NCBI GenBank assembly: GCA_028564925.1
Contig: CM053030.1
Coordinates: forward strand, 269,168,199 to 269,232,198
DNA: 64,000 bases
Origin: Lithobates sylvaticus
Taxonomy: Eukaryota; Chordata; Amphibia; Anura; Ranidae
Direction: 5' to 3'
Positions 1 to 11,569 of this stretch are shown one piece after another (the stretch's first letter is position 1; the number at the start of each line of letters is the position of its first letter). A model generated the notes under the pieces. That model saw only the letters and a list, made by a program, of their open reading frames with translations. It was not told the origin of the DNA and made no database searches. Position numbers and translations under genes: made by a program.

Positions 1-3000
1 GAGACCCTGCAGAAAGCCGCCCAGGAGGTCGCCACTGCCCTCGTGGAATGTGCCCTGAAGACCTCCGAAACGGGAAGGCCTTGAAGAGTAGGCTCTTTTA
101 GTTGTCTTAATCTAGGAGGTGACTGAGCATTTGATGCTGACTGACCCTGCCTTAGGCCACGCTGGAACCGAGACCATATTTCAGCTTTCCTAAGTGAGAA
201 GGTAGCTGCCAAACAGGCCACCAGCCTTAGCTCAACATCCAGGGGATGTGGTTCTCTCACTCAACCAAGAAAAGACAGCAAATTTACTTCCTGGTTAAAT
301 TGGAAGGAGAAAGACACCCCATGGATAAAAGCAGTCTGGATTTTTAGGACCATTCTGTTCTGTCCAGGTATAATGTTAAGTGAGGCTCCTTGAGTACAAG
401 GCCTGCAGTTCTGACATCCTTCACAGAGGTTGTAGCAACCAGAAATATGGTATTTAGGGTTGCAGAGTGTAGTCAATTCTGTAGGATAGAAATGAGGCCT
501 TGATGGAAATGGGGACCATAAGCAAGTTCCACATAGGGAACAAATGGTTTCCTGTGAGGCCTATAACTTCATGCAAGCCTTTTAAGAATTGCATCATTAA
601 AGGGTAAGGACTCCTTAGACCTCTGCAAGTGCAGACAAAGCTGAACTTTGAGCTTTTAAACATATTTGAACCTATGCCCCTGATTAGCCCCAGTTGTAAG
701 AACTGTGGAACCTTGGCTGGTTTAGGTGATGAAGGACTCCACGCTTCGCTGTGTGAGATCTGTATAATTTTCCCATAGTCTTAGGTAAATCTTATTCATG
801 AAGATCTCTGGATTGACAAGGTAGGCACTACCTTCACTATGCATAATTGACCTGGTAGCCACTGCCTCTCAACTTCCATGCCATCAAAAGTAGTTTCTTG
901 GAGCTGGATGGAAAAAAACTCTCCATGAGAGAGCGAATCCGTCATTACTGGAAGCAGTGGTGATTCAATAATTAAGGGCAGGAGAGAGAGACACTAGAGC
1001 CTCCCAAGCCAAAAATTGTATATTTGCAATTATTGATACAGGAAGCTCCGCTGACAGCCTAAGGATTCTACCCTTCCACTGTTGTCTAGGCATAATACTA
1101 ATCTTGCTGCTCTTGCTAAAAAAGGAGTGAATGACAGAAGTGCTTTGAACACTACTCGGTTGAAGAAAATGCAATACTATTCCTCATAAGCTTAACATCC
1201 CATAACCTTCTAGGTGGGGTCTGATGTCATAATGTTCCGTCTGAAAACAATTGGTCAGTTACGAAAAACCAAGGATACTCCGGCATTGTTCTGCTGGAAG
1301 AGACTTCACTCCCAATGCACCTTTGGCTTTCTCTGTCAGAGGATGGAAATTACCTTGTTTCAGTTCTACTGAATTTTTCCTGTCGCTATTGCAGACAGTA
1401 AGACCTTTGTGAATGCCCTGGGGGAGATGTACAGACCGAAGGGGAGGAACTCACTGGTAAAGGAATTGAGGATGAATTGGGACAAATAGGTGTCTGATAA
1501 ACCTACAGGAGAATCCTGCCTCCCAGATTTATGAATAATATAATTGATTGGAGGTTTCCCATCTTGCACAACTCTAACATCCTGTGCTGCTTGTAAAAAA
1601 ATTTATTTTTTATTTTTCTAGGAACAGAGGGGAAACAAATCCTCATCTCCTCTGGTTATCCAGAACCTTAACGGATGCTTGTTTTTTTTTTTTTTATTTT
1701 TTTTTATTTTTTTTATTTATTTTTTCGATCCAGCTACAAACTGGAACAGAATTTTTTACTTTTCCATCAACTCTGGTAGCCTGGCTGACTGGAAGAGATT
1801 GAAAGGTGGACTTCCCACTTGTCAATGTTATATGGTCGTTATGCTCATTGAATTATCCCCCTGCATGGGTGAGTTTTCATGTTATACTTTTTTGATGAAA
1901 AATTATTGTAACTAGAAAGGCGGACCTCCCCTGAACTTCCACCAATGTCACGCCAATATAGCTGATATGGCCCACTGATCCTGAAGGTTTTCCCTCCAGG
2001 TGTGTGCATAAAGCTTTGCACAGGCACCCCCTGGATTAGTGCACCCTTAGAAGGGACTTCCGCTGTACTCCTAGGACAGGAGCCTTAGATCTTTTAAGGC
2101 TTCAATAATGAAGATTGGGTACTTCTCCAGTTAGTTTACTAATCTTTCCCCCCCCCCCCCCGTAGGATTGTGCCTCCTGGAGTCTACTTGGGAGTCGCCA
2201 CCTTTATGCTGGACCTTTGAGTTTTCTGTTTTTTTGTCAGATGATATTCGCCCTGACCCTCTAATGGTCACCCTTGAGATGGCTGTCTCCTGTCTACTCC
2301 CGAATAGATTGGATCCGTGTTCTGGTGTCTTACACCATTTTTTTTTTTTTTTTTTTTTTTTTATTTTTTTTGCGGGATCGACCGACCATGGCTTCAGCCA
2401 TAATGCACTCCTTGCCGTGACCGTGGGAAACACCGCTCTTGAAAAACGTCAATTGACATCTGAAACATTCACCAAAGAGTATGCCGCCAATTCCAGCTCC
2501 TACAAAGCTGTTACCGCCTTGTCTCTTTACTTTTTCCAGACGGGCTTATTTAAAGGGTTACTCCACTTTTTTAATCTGCAGGGCTGCAATTTTCCTGTTT
2601 GTATGACTGGTTTCACTGATTTTCCCAGAAGTCTGCGTCAAGATAAGTCAAATTATTTGGCATCCACTGCAATAAAAAAAAATTTCATTTTGATAAGATA
2701 TTCCCAATAGGGATGCAGACCCTGCCACTTTCCCAGCTGGTTGACAATTCTGAAACCACTCCCATTAGACTCATTCAGCACATGGGTTGGTTATTGCTGA
2801 TGTGCCAGTACCTGCAGATGCTACAGTATGTAGGAGCACTTCAGATCTAGATCTAATTTTCAGACTAGAGCCTCCTTGAATGTGACATGTCTTGCCAGCT
2901 ACATTCATGATGCATCCATCATTGGAGTAGACTGCAGCAGGTTGACCTCTAGCTTTTTCAGGGTATACAGTGGATAGCCTGTTTAGGAGGGCATTTTTTC

Positions 3001-4070
3001 TCTTACCCTTTTCAACTATTCCTGGATTAACTCTTCCAGTTGTTAAGTGAAGGAAATTAGTACTTTTTAACCTTGTGGAGAGTTTCCTCCACTTCAACCC
3101 AGGCAATTGTGTCCTTATCTGCCCCTGCAAAAAAGTCTCTATTGGGCAATCTTCAAAGCTTGCGCAAGCTTTCGTATTTGGACACCACCTACTGGTTCTG
3201 GTTGGAAGCGCTATGCAATTTATGCACTGTAGCTTATCAAGTAATGACTTTCCACCACAAATGCAGCAACCATTAGGGTAGGCTGGTAATTTGTGGTGTT
3301 TGTAAACGGGGAGCAAACAAAATGAGAGGTGAGATGATGACATTGATCAATCTTGCCTATATGTCTGCCCTTTATAAAACGGTGACTGTTCTGGCTTTAG
3401 CAGGCTCTCTTCATCTTGAGGTCCTTGCAGGGCTGTATAGTGCTTGTTCATTTGACACACTAGCTTGGCGGGCAATGACTTTCCACAACAATTGCAGCGA
3501 TTATTAGGGCTGGTAGTTCTGGTTGGAAGCGCTATGCAATTTATGCACTGTAGCTTGTCAAGCAATGACTTTTCACCACGAATGCAGAGACCATTAGGTC
3601 TGGTAATCTGTGGTGTTTGTAAACGGGGAGCAAACGAAATGAGAGATGAGATGATGACATTGATCAATCTTGCCTGTATGTCTGCGCTTTGAACGGTGAC
3701 TGTTCTGGCTTTAGCAGGCTCTTCATCTTGAGGTCCTTGCACAGCTGTATAGTGCTTGTTAATTTGACACACTAGCTTGGCAGGCAATGACTTTCCACAA
3801 ATGCAGCGACTATTAGTGCTTGTAATTTGTGATGTTTGTAAACGGGGAGCGATGATAATGATGGGTGAGGTGATGAGATTTAATCAACGTTGCCTCGATG
3901 TCTGTTCTTAGATGGTGACTTGTCTTGACCGTCAGAAGGCTTCCTCCATCTTGTAGTCCTTACAGGACTATAGATATTGGCTCTCTTTTTCTCAATCTTC
4001 ACTACTTACCTAATCCCTATACCTTAATGGGTGGTCTGACTGGACAGCGTTTCCCATAGGAACAGAGCAA
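1..4070 (-). mobile_element. DIRS-like tyrosine-recombinase retroelement (fossil)
   Basis: On the minus strand the parts lie in the order expected for DIRS elements. A cysteine-rich gag-like first ORF region lies at about 2100-3965, reverse-transcriptase remnants around 900-1570 (including a LPFGL...PRAFTKVLLS stretch), and the C-terminal part of a tyrosine recombinase at the window edge, with the family-typical HSTRAVATSWAAF segment near 17-55. DIRS elements insert with a tyrosine recombinase rather than an integrase. The copy is broken in several places and continues beyond base 1. The outer boundary near 4070 is approximate because no terminal repeat was recognised. It appears moderately old. 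An Ngaro or related YR element is a possible alternative. Confidence 0.7.
3290..3965. repeat. Tandem repeats in the DIRS-like ORF1 region
   Basis: The string TTTGTAAACGGGGAGC (one base different in places) recurs starting at about 3299, 3616 and 3835, each time followed by a similar block of 130 bases or more. Spacing is therefore 317 and 219 bases. The repeated block covers the cysteine-rich part of the DIRS-like gag region. Units are similar but not identical, so the array is not a recent assembly artefact. Confidence 0.7.
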
Positions 4071-4973
4071 AGCAGCAGATTGAAATGAAGGACAGGATAA
4101 TGCTAAATCTCCACTACTGCGACCTGAAAGTCGCATGATTTGCTGCAATTTTGATGCAACTTGGAACAATGCCTGTTATATTCTTAAGGTCTATGAACAC
4201 AGATATAAATGAACGGTACTAGTTGTAAATCATGGGGTACGGCTTGTCATGCGACTTTGCAGTAACAAGTCGCACTAGTGGAAACCAAGCCCTAACAAAG
4301 TGACCCAGAGCAAGCATTGAAAAGGAGATGGGGAAAAACACAGGTGAAGGCCATAAAAAGGGAAACATACCTGCAAACAATGACCACATAAGCATCCAGC
4401 ATGCATGAGTAGAGAGCTCCACCATTTGTTGCCCAAAAAACTCCATAAAAAAAACATTTAGAACTCACATTTGCCATTAGTGATGATATCAGTGCCTGAG
4501 CCTGTTCAGATCACTAACCTGGAAAGCTCTAGCCAGGAAACACAGAGGCCGCATCACTTCCTGCCTCTCATGCTCAGAGTATACTTGCACTGTTGCAGCC
4601 ATCTTGGAAATGGCAAACGCCCATAACACAGAGAAAGAAGTAAAAGGCATATAGAAAGCAAAGGAAACGCTGTCACTTACGTCAAAGCTTGTTTAAAGCT
4701 TTCTTTGAGAAGCCTGCACCACCAGAATGGGGCTCCAACCATATAGCTCATTTAGAGGCTGTACAGGAAGGACTTCCACCCAGGAGAGGCTGAACCTGGC
4801 TGGGGCGTCAAACGGTAAGAGATACCTCGCGATTTCAGTCCTGATCAGGTGAGGAAAAAAAAAGGAGAATGTGGGGGCGGGGGCCCTCAAGGTTTAATAG
4901 TTACGTGGTCCTATCAGGTTGTGGGGGCGGAGCCACAACCCATATGTGTATGCTGCCATGATGCGACAGGAAA
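4071..4973. other. Unassigned; partial MITE at about 4110-4293
   Basis: No coding signal is seen. The stretch at about 4110-4293 holds two blocks of the CGACTT/AAGTCG type (near 4128-4136 and 4252-4276), typical of short non-autonomous elements in frogs, but complete terminal repeats were not found. The remainder has no recognised content. Confidence 0.35.
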
Positions 4974-7029
4974 GAATCTTTTCCTTATATCTAATGGCCA
5001 AAAAACCTAAAAACCACCAATGGAGGGAAAGGGAGTAAGTGAAAGACCTGGAGAAACCTTAATACATATTAGGGGGAGCGTGATAGTCTTAGGAGGAAAA
5101 AGCCTCCAAAATATAACGCATTTGTCCCAATTATATAACTCACCATGTATTCTATAAGGAGAGGGTCCAAGATGGAAAGGTTTCCAGGAAAAACTCCCAA
5201 AGTGTCCCAGTGGAGGAGAGCAGTTCACACAGCACATGCTGTGGAGCGGAATGACGCCATATACCATCTCAAGCGTCCTTATATAGATGGAAAAAGTTCC
5301 TGTCCCGCCCCAGTGGGTGTTTCTGATGACGTCAGACGCAACGGCGTCCGGCGTCATCCTAGATAAACCCGCCTAGTCGGCTGCGTCCTATAGGGAAACC
5401 AGATGAATAGGGAAGTGTGGGTGGGTGCGCGCGCACGCTAACATGAGCGACCCGAGGGGCGGCACATCTGAGACGTCAAAAGACGTCCCTGTCTAAACCA
5501 GCAGTATCGCGCCTCGCAATGTGCGCATGTGCGATACAGCAAACCCGGCCAGAGATAGTCCGTCTGTGGCGCAGGCGTCTGATGGACAGAAATACGCCTG
5601 CGCAGGGTGTAGAGCATGGAGAAGAGTCATAGGCAGCCCAGGGCGCCAGTAGCCGCACAGATGGCACCCAACCCACCCCATAGATAGGAGAACAACTGGG
5701 AAGTGAATTCCCCCAAAAAAGAACCCAAATAGATCGGAAAAAGTTCCGCATAAATAAGGGGATGGAGGATAACGCTGGGAGGAGGTTGATGTAAGGCAGA
5801 GGGGCGGGAGTACCCACCGTCCACGGCACCAACACCTAGTACAGGCCCAGGCGCATTGATGGGTGAGGACCCCACATACCCCCGAGGCCAAACAAATTAA
5901 AGGACTAAAACTACTGGCAGCAAAAACGGGGAAAAAAGTCCGGGGGCCAGGAAATTCCTGAGCCCCAGAAAAGCCCCCAGCCCCAAAAAGGCCCAAAATA
6001 GCCTCCAGGCCATCAACGATGGAAAATGGAGGGACTGCCCCCCTAGTGGTGGAAAATCCCGCAATATACGTTATTGCGGGATAGGGAGACCATGGGTCAA
6101 TTTGGGGTAAGCTGCCAGGTAGAGGATGAGGGAAGGACACTTGGAAACCTCTATCAGACAAAAAATTAAACATCAGTCTTTCCAAAACTCGGTAGGTGAC
6201 ATACCCCAGAGGCAATACCATTTACAATTGTGAAATAAAAAACAAATACAAATATTGTCCAACATAAACAGGTATAAAAAACCCCCTATAACCGAACCAT
6301 TCACCCAACCCCGTAAATTCCAGAGATAGAGACCGAAAATATAAAAGGGGACCCCCCTAGAGATTAAGGGACCCATAGATAGAGAAGTGAATAGAGAAGA
6401 AGTCATACAAGTCATACTTGTTATTCTAGATTGTCGGAATTAAAGGGCTCAAAGGCCATCTTAAACAAATATTTAATCAGTTTTTCCCGAGCTATAGCCA
6501 TCCAAAAAGGGTCTAAAGCTTTCCACCTCGTTTAAGCCTGGTGGGGTGGTCGCTTTTAAGGTTCTAATCCAGCGCATCTCGCGCTGGAGAAGAACCTTAT
6601 TCCAATCTCCTCCTCTGATTGGAATGTGCAGTCTGTCAAGAACAGTGAAATTAACTTTCGGCAATCTGTAGTTGTGCTTCTTGGCTATGTGACGCCCCAA
6701 AGGCAAGTACAGATTGCAGATCCTCATATCATGCATGTGTTTTTCCACTCTCTTACATAGTTTCTGTCTAGTCTTGCCTACATAAAAGGAGCCACACTGA
6801 CACTGCATGAGGTACACCACCCCCTGTGTCTGACAACTGGCATAGTGTCTCAGGGAGAAGTCTACCCCATTCGGCAGCGTCAGTGTGGTTCTTTGCCCAA
6901 TGACTGAGCATTGGGTACAGTTCCCACATGGGAAGGTTCCAAAGTTCTTACATGGGTCCTTTCTAGAGACTCCCTTGTATTCACTTTGTGTCACTAGGTT
7001 ACCAATTGAAACTGTCTTTCTATATGTGA
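4974..7029 (-). mobile_element. Penelope-like element, 5'-truncated left copy
   Basis: This minus-strand copy carries only the GIY-YIG endonuclease end of the PLE protein and about 1.5 kb of 3' sequence. It stops at 4974, about 450 bases short of the tail kept in the right copy, so it lacks the hammerhead motif. PLEs are retroelements encoding a telomerase-like RT plus a GIY-YIG endonuclease; the RT is absent here. The near identity of the two copies suggests they arose together or close in time. Confidence 0.8.
6473..7029 (-). pseudogene. PLE GIY-YIG endonuclease domain, left copy
   Basis: The open frame encodes about 185 residues of the C-terminal end of a PLE protein and enters from the truncation point without a natural start. 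It has a cysteine cluster (C-x7-C-x2-C-x2-C) followed by the GIY-YIG core read as VVYLMQC...FYVGKT, a conserved Arg in LCKRVEKH and a Glu in LLQREMRW that fits the catalytic acid. It differs from the right copy by one noted residue (NKVLL versus NKILL). With no RT it cannot be a working PLE protein. Confidence 0.8.
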
Positions 7030-7039
7030 TCAAGGGTTC

Positions 7040-7594
7040 ACATATAGAAAGACAGTTTCAATTGGTAACCTAGTGACACAAAGTGAATACAAGGGAGTCT
7101 CTAGAAAGGACCCATGTAAGAACTTTGGAACCTTCCCATGTGGGAACTGTACCCAATGCTCAGTCATTGGGCAAAGAACCACACTGACGCTGCCGAATGG
7201 GGTAGACTTCTCCCTGAGACACTATGCCAGTTGTCAGACACAGGGGGTGGTGTACCTCATGCAGTGTCAGTGTGGCTCCTTTTATGTAGGCAAGACTAGA
7301 CAGAAACTATGTAAGAGAGTGGAAAAACACATGCATGATATGAGGATCTGCAATCTGTACTTGCCTTTGGGGCGTCACATAGCCAAGAAGCACAACTACA
7401 GATTGCCGAAAGTTAATTTCACTGTTCTTGACAGACTGCACATTCCAATCAGAGGAGGAGATTGGAATAAGATTCTTCTCCAGCGCGAGATGCGCTGGAT
7501 TAGAACCTTAAAAGCGACCACCCCACCAGGCTTAAACGAGGTGGAAAGCTTTAGACCCTTTTTGGATGGCTATAGCTCGGGAAAAACTGATTAA
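7040..7594 (+). pseudogene. PLE GIY-YIG endonuclease domain, right copy
   Basis: About 184 codons are open from the palindrome centre to a stop at 7594. Counting from the GTG at 7073, the cysteines are at 15, 23, 26 and 29, the GIY-like element at about 58-62 (GVVYL), the YIG-like element at 70-73 (FYVG), the Arg at 82 and the putative catalytic Glu at 139. The domain would nick DNA to prime reverse transcription in an intact PLE. Here it is the orphan C-terminus of a 5'-truncated copy. Confidence 0.82.
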
Positions 7595-9372
7595 ATATTT
7601 GTTTAAGATGGCCTTTGAGCCCTTTAATTCCGACAATCTAGAATAACAAGTATGACTTGTATGATTTCTTCTCTATTCACTTCTCTATCTATAGGTCCCT
7701 TAATCTCTAGGGGGGTCCCCCCTTTTATATTTTCGGTCTCTATCTCTGGAATTTACGGGGTTGGGTGAATGGTTCGGTTATAGGGGTTTTTTATACCTGT
7801 TCATGTTGGACAATATTTGTATTTGTTTTTTATTTCACAATTGTAAATGGTATTGCCTCTGGGGTACGTCACCTACCGAGTTTTGGAAAGACTGATGTTT
7901 AATTTTTTGTCTGATAGAGGTTTCCAAGTGTCCTTCCCTCATCCTCTACCTGGCAGCTTACCCCAAATTGACCCATGGTCTCCCTATCCCGCAATAACGT
8001 ATATTGCGGGATTTTCCACCACTAGGGGGGCAGTCCCTCCATTTTCCATCGTGGATGGCCTGGAGGCTATTTTGGGCCTTTTTGGGGCTGGGGGCTTTTC
8101 TGGGGCTCAGGAATTTCCTGGCCCCCGGACTTTTTTCCCCGTTTTTGCTGCCAGTAGTTTTAGTCCTTTAATTTGTTTGGCTTCAGGGGTATGTGGGGTC
8201 CTCACCCATCAATGCGCCTGGGCCTGTACTAGGTGTTGGTGCCGTGGACGGTGGGTACTCCCGCCCCTCTGCCTTACATCAACCTCCTCCCAGCGTCATC
8301 CTCCATCCCCTTATTTATGCGGAACTTTTTCCGATCTATTTGGGTTCTTTTTTGAGGGAATCTACTTCCCAGTTGTTCTCCTATTTATGGGGTGGGTTGG
8401 GTGCTAGCTGTGCGGCTACTGGCGCCCTGGGCTGCCTATGATTCTTCTCCATGCTCTACACCCTGCGCAGGCGCATTCCTGTCCATCAGACGCCTGCGCC
8501 ACAGACGGACTATCTCTGGCCGGGTTTGCTGTATCGCACATGCGCACATTGCGAGGCGCGATACTGCTGGTTTAGACAGGGACGTCTTTTGACGTCTCAG
8601 ATGTGCCGCCCCTCGGGTCGCTCATGTTAGCGTGCGCGCGCACCCACCCACACTTCCCTATCCATCTGGTTTCCCTATAGGACGCAGCCGACTAGGCGGG
8701 TTTATCTAGGATGACGCCGGACGCCGTTGCGTCTGACGTCATCAGAAACACCCACTGGGGCGGGACAGAAACTTTTTCCATCTATATAAGGACGCTTGAG
8801 ATGGTATATGGCGTCATTCCGCTCCACAGCATGTGCTGTGTGAACTGCTCTCCTCCACTGGGACACTTTGGGAGTCTTTCCTGGAAACTTTTCCATCTTG
8901 GACCCTCTCCTTATAGAGTACATGGTGAGTTATATAATTGGGACAAATGCGTTATATTTTGGAGGCTTTTTCCCTCCTAAGACTATCACGCTCCCCCTAA
9001 TATGTTTTCCAGGTCTTTCACTTACTCCCTTTCCCTCCATTGGTGGTTTTTAGGTTTTTTGGCCATTAGATATAAGGAAAAGATTCTTTTCAATCGTACC
9101 GTCTTGTGGAGGTTTTGGGAATGCAATCTTGGTCCTTTGCCAGTATTTGGACACCAGTTCTTCTCGAAAGTGAACGGGAGGCAACATACATGTGACATTG
9201 TATCTGACTATGTAAGTGTATCTCTCATAGCACTATATTTAAACATATTGAGTACCTGTGTATACTCTTATGCAATATATATTTCTCTACTCTACGTGAA
9301 AACGGGGTATGGAAATTTTACTCTAAATTTAATTAAATTGATATGTTTTGATATTCTGTAGATGGTGACTAT

Positions 9373-9426
9373 AATTCCCTGAGGAAAACAGGCACACTTT
9401 CAGCCTTTTGGAAACGCGTCGGAGTT
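9373..9426 (+). ncRNA. Hammerhead ribozyme motif (PLE type)
   Basis: CTGAGGA (9379-9385) matches the CUGANGA core, and GAAACGCGTC ends at 9420, giving the second core block and a GUC cleavage triplet with a very short stem III. Stem I can form six pairs (AATTCC before the core, GGAGTT after the cleavage site, one G-U). Stem II has AGGC/GCCT plus flanking A-T pairs. The base pair next to the GAA block is non-canonical (A-G), so activity is uncertain. Short stem III is known for PLE hammerheads, which may act as dimers. Confidence 0.65.
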
Positions 9427-9545
9427 CAGCACCATCACCCTCTTCAGATATGCATATCATTTGTACCATTTGTCATATTGTTTTTAAAAAAAACTTTTTC
9501 TTAAATGTTTGTATGCTTTACAAGTTTGTAAAATAAATTTATAAA

Positions 9546-10366
9546 ATTATTTCATATAGCCTATATGGTTTATCGGGTTGCCGGGATAGTCCCACTTTCA
9601 GAGGTTTTTTCTATTGTAACTAATATGTAACACAGGGTCATAAAAAGTAGAGCCTTGTTTAGTATGTTAGAGCTATAGTTTTGTCACATTCCATGATAAT
9701 CTTCACACAGTTTTCTTCTCTTTGATGAGCAGATCAAGCTACACATGCTGGGGTTACACTAGGTTTCTGGAAGCCATTTGAAATGTTTACGCAGTGGTCT
9801 TCTGACCCGTCAATTCACCAAGTAAGGCCACAGGGTACTCCTGCTGTCTTAAGATTCACTCTTTGTGCTTGCTGCAATTGAATTAGATCCAGAATTTTTG
9901 TTTATTTGGTTTAGGAAATCTTGGGACATCATTAAATTGTTGCTGGTTAAGCAGGAATAACAAGCTTACTGTGGGTAAAACTTGCTTTGACACAGATATT
10001 CCACAGTGACTCAAGCAGACCTATTTTTAGAGTAAAAGAAAAACACGTTGGACAATGCTGCTATTCAGGTGAAAAAGATAGTGATACCTGTTAGAAGTTA
10101 TTTAAGGTAAGTTCAATAAAATAATGTACTAATATAGTGCAGTAATTGCTGTCATTTCTTTATACCCGCTGAGACATGCTTAAGTTTGTAATATGCAGAT
10201 GAGCCCCTGCCAGCAAAGCAGAATACAAGAATAATTAGTTCTTGGCATGTAGGTCATGGCTTCTGTCTGAGAAGTAGGGGAGTTGTATAAATTCCAGCAT
10301 CTCTACAACGCAACATTTTCTATTCACTAGTGCCGATTATATATGTTATATATGGATAGTACTATC
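9546..10366. other. Unassigned sequence
   Basis: No open frame, repeat boundary or recognisable element was found. The composition is AT-rich and ordinary. Confidence 0.4.
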
Positions 10367-11068
10367 TTAACCACTTCAAAACCAGGCACTTTTGCCCCTT
10401 CCCGCCCAGGACAATTTTCAACTTTCAGCTGTTGCACTTTGAATGACAATTGCGCAGTCATGCTACACTGTACCCAAACAAAATTTTTATCATTTTGTTC
10501 CCACAAATAGTACTTTCTTTTGGTGGTGTTTGATCACCTCTGTTTTTTTTTTTTTTGCTAAACAAACTAAAAAAGACCAAATTTTTGGATAAAAATTCGT
10601 TTTTCTTTGTTTCGTTTTGCTTATTTTTTATAAAATTTAGTTTTCTCCTTCACTGATGGGCACTGATGAGGTGCACTGATGGGTTGGCACTGAAAAGGTG
10701 GCACTGATATGTAGAATTAATGGGCACTGATATGCAGCATTGATGGGCACCAATAGGTGGTACTGATATGCAGTACTGATGGGCACTAATAGGTGGCACT
10801 GATGGGTACTGATAGGCGGCTGTGATGGGCACTGACTAGCAACTGTGATGGGCACTGACAGGTGGCACTGATTGGCACTGATAGGAACTGACAGGTAGTA
10901 CTGATGATGAGGTACTGACAGGTTTTACTGCTGGGCATGGATTGGCACTGTGATGGGCACTGACTGGCATTGTGGTGGGCACTAATTGGCACTGATATGG
11001 GCACTGTCATCCATTTTTTTATGGGGCACTGACTGGCAGCTTATGGGCACTTTTTGGCAGTTGTGGTG
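10367..11068 (+). repeat. TTAACC-family repeat, copy A (cut by gap)
   Basis: It begins TTAACCACTT and carries the family's shared 5' blocks: ACTTTGAATGACAATTGCGC, CACTGTACCCAAAC and GAGCTTTCTTTTGGTGGT-like text. It turns into a minisatellite at about 10645 and runs into the N gap. Five further copies lie in this window. The family has no coding capacity and looks like a high-copy non-autonomous element of frogs. Confidence 0.8.
10645..11068. repeat. Minisatellite, unit about 11 bases
   Basis: The array consists of degenerate tandem units of the type GCACTGATGGG / GCACTGATAGG. It sits at the same internal place as the arrays in copies B and F of the TTAACC family. The assembly gap begins inside it. 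Confidence 0.85.
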
Positions 11069-11568
11069 NNNNNNNNNNNNNNNNNNNNNNNNNNNNNNNN
11101 NNNNNNNNNNNNNNNNNNNNNNNNNNNNNNNNNNNNNNNNNNNNNNNNNNNNNNNNNNNNNNNNNNNNNNNNNNNNNNNNNNNNNNNNNNNNNNNNNNNN
11201 NNNNNNNNNNNNNNNNNNNNNNNNNNNNNNNNNNNNNNNNNNNNNNNNNNNNNNNNNNNNNNNNNNNNNNNNNNNNNNNNNNNNNNNNNNNNNNNNNNNN
11301 NNNNNNNNNNNNNNNNNNNNNNNNNNNNNNNNNNNNNNNNNNNNNNNNNNNNNNNNNNNNNNNNNNNNNNNNNNNNNNNNNNNNNNNNNNNNNNNNNNNN
11401 NNNNNNNNNNNNNNNNNNNNNNNNNNNNNNNNNNNNNNNNNNNNNNNNNNNNNNNNNNNNNNNNNNNNNNNNNNNNNNNNNNNNNNNNNNNNNNNNNNNN
11501 NNNNNNNNNNNNNNNNNNNNNNNNNNNNNNNNNNNNNNNNNNNNNNNNNNNNNNNNNNNNNNNNNNNN
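11069..11568. other. Assembly gap (500 N)
   Basis: Exactly 500 N are present, a conventional placeholder length. True size is unknown. The gap interrupts the minisatellite of copy A and may hide the 5' end of LINE A. Confidence 0.97.
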
Positions 11569-11569
11569 C

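Larger units (their letters stand above)
4974..9093. repeat. Large palindrome with arms of about 2.06 kb
   Basis: Bases 4974-7029 are the reverse complement of 7038-9093 with only scattered differences (a few percent by eye). The spacer is 8 bases (7030-7037, TCAAGGGT). Both arms are the 3' part of the same Penelope-like element, joined by their truncated 5' ends (head to head). Confidence 0.93.
7038..9545 (+). mobile_element. Penelope-like element, 5'-truncated right copy with tail
   Basis: This copy is the same 3' part as the left arm, but it continues from 9094 to about 9545 through an AT-rich tail holding a hammerhead-like motif (9373-9426) and ending near AAATAAATTTATAAAATTA. PLEs are known to carry hammerhead ribozymes in their terminal repeats, so the tail supports the family call. 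The stretch from 7595 to about 9090 is a long non-coding 3' region with CpG-rich blocks. RT and 5' end are missing. Confidence 0.8.

Noticed and set aside
2168-2710. 180-codon plus-strand frame
   Set aside because: It runs through a poly-T tract (Phe run) antisense to the DIRS-like fossil; no recognisable domain.
3073-3281. Two short plus-strand frames with Cys and His residues
   Set aside because: Antisense shadows of the cysteine-rich region of the DIRS-like fossil.
5145-5366. Arg-rich short frame mirrored at 8702-8923
   Set aside because: Antisense frame in a CpG-rich part of the PLE 3' region; conservation follows from the palindrome.
5493-6221. 242-codon minus-strand frame mirrored at 7847-8407
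   Set aside because: It lies in the non-coding 3' part of both PLE copies; no known domain. The two copies are similar only because the arms are duplicates.
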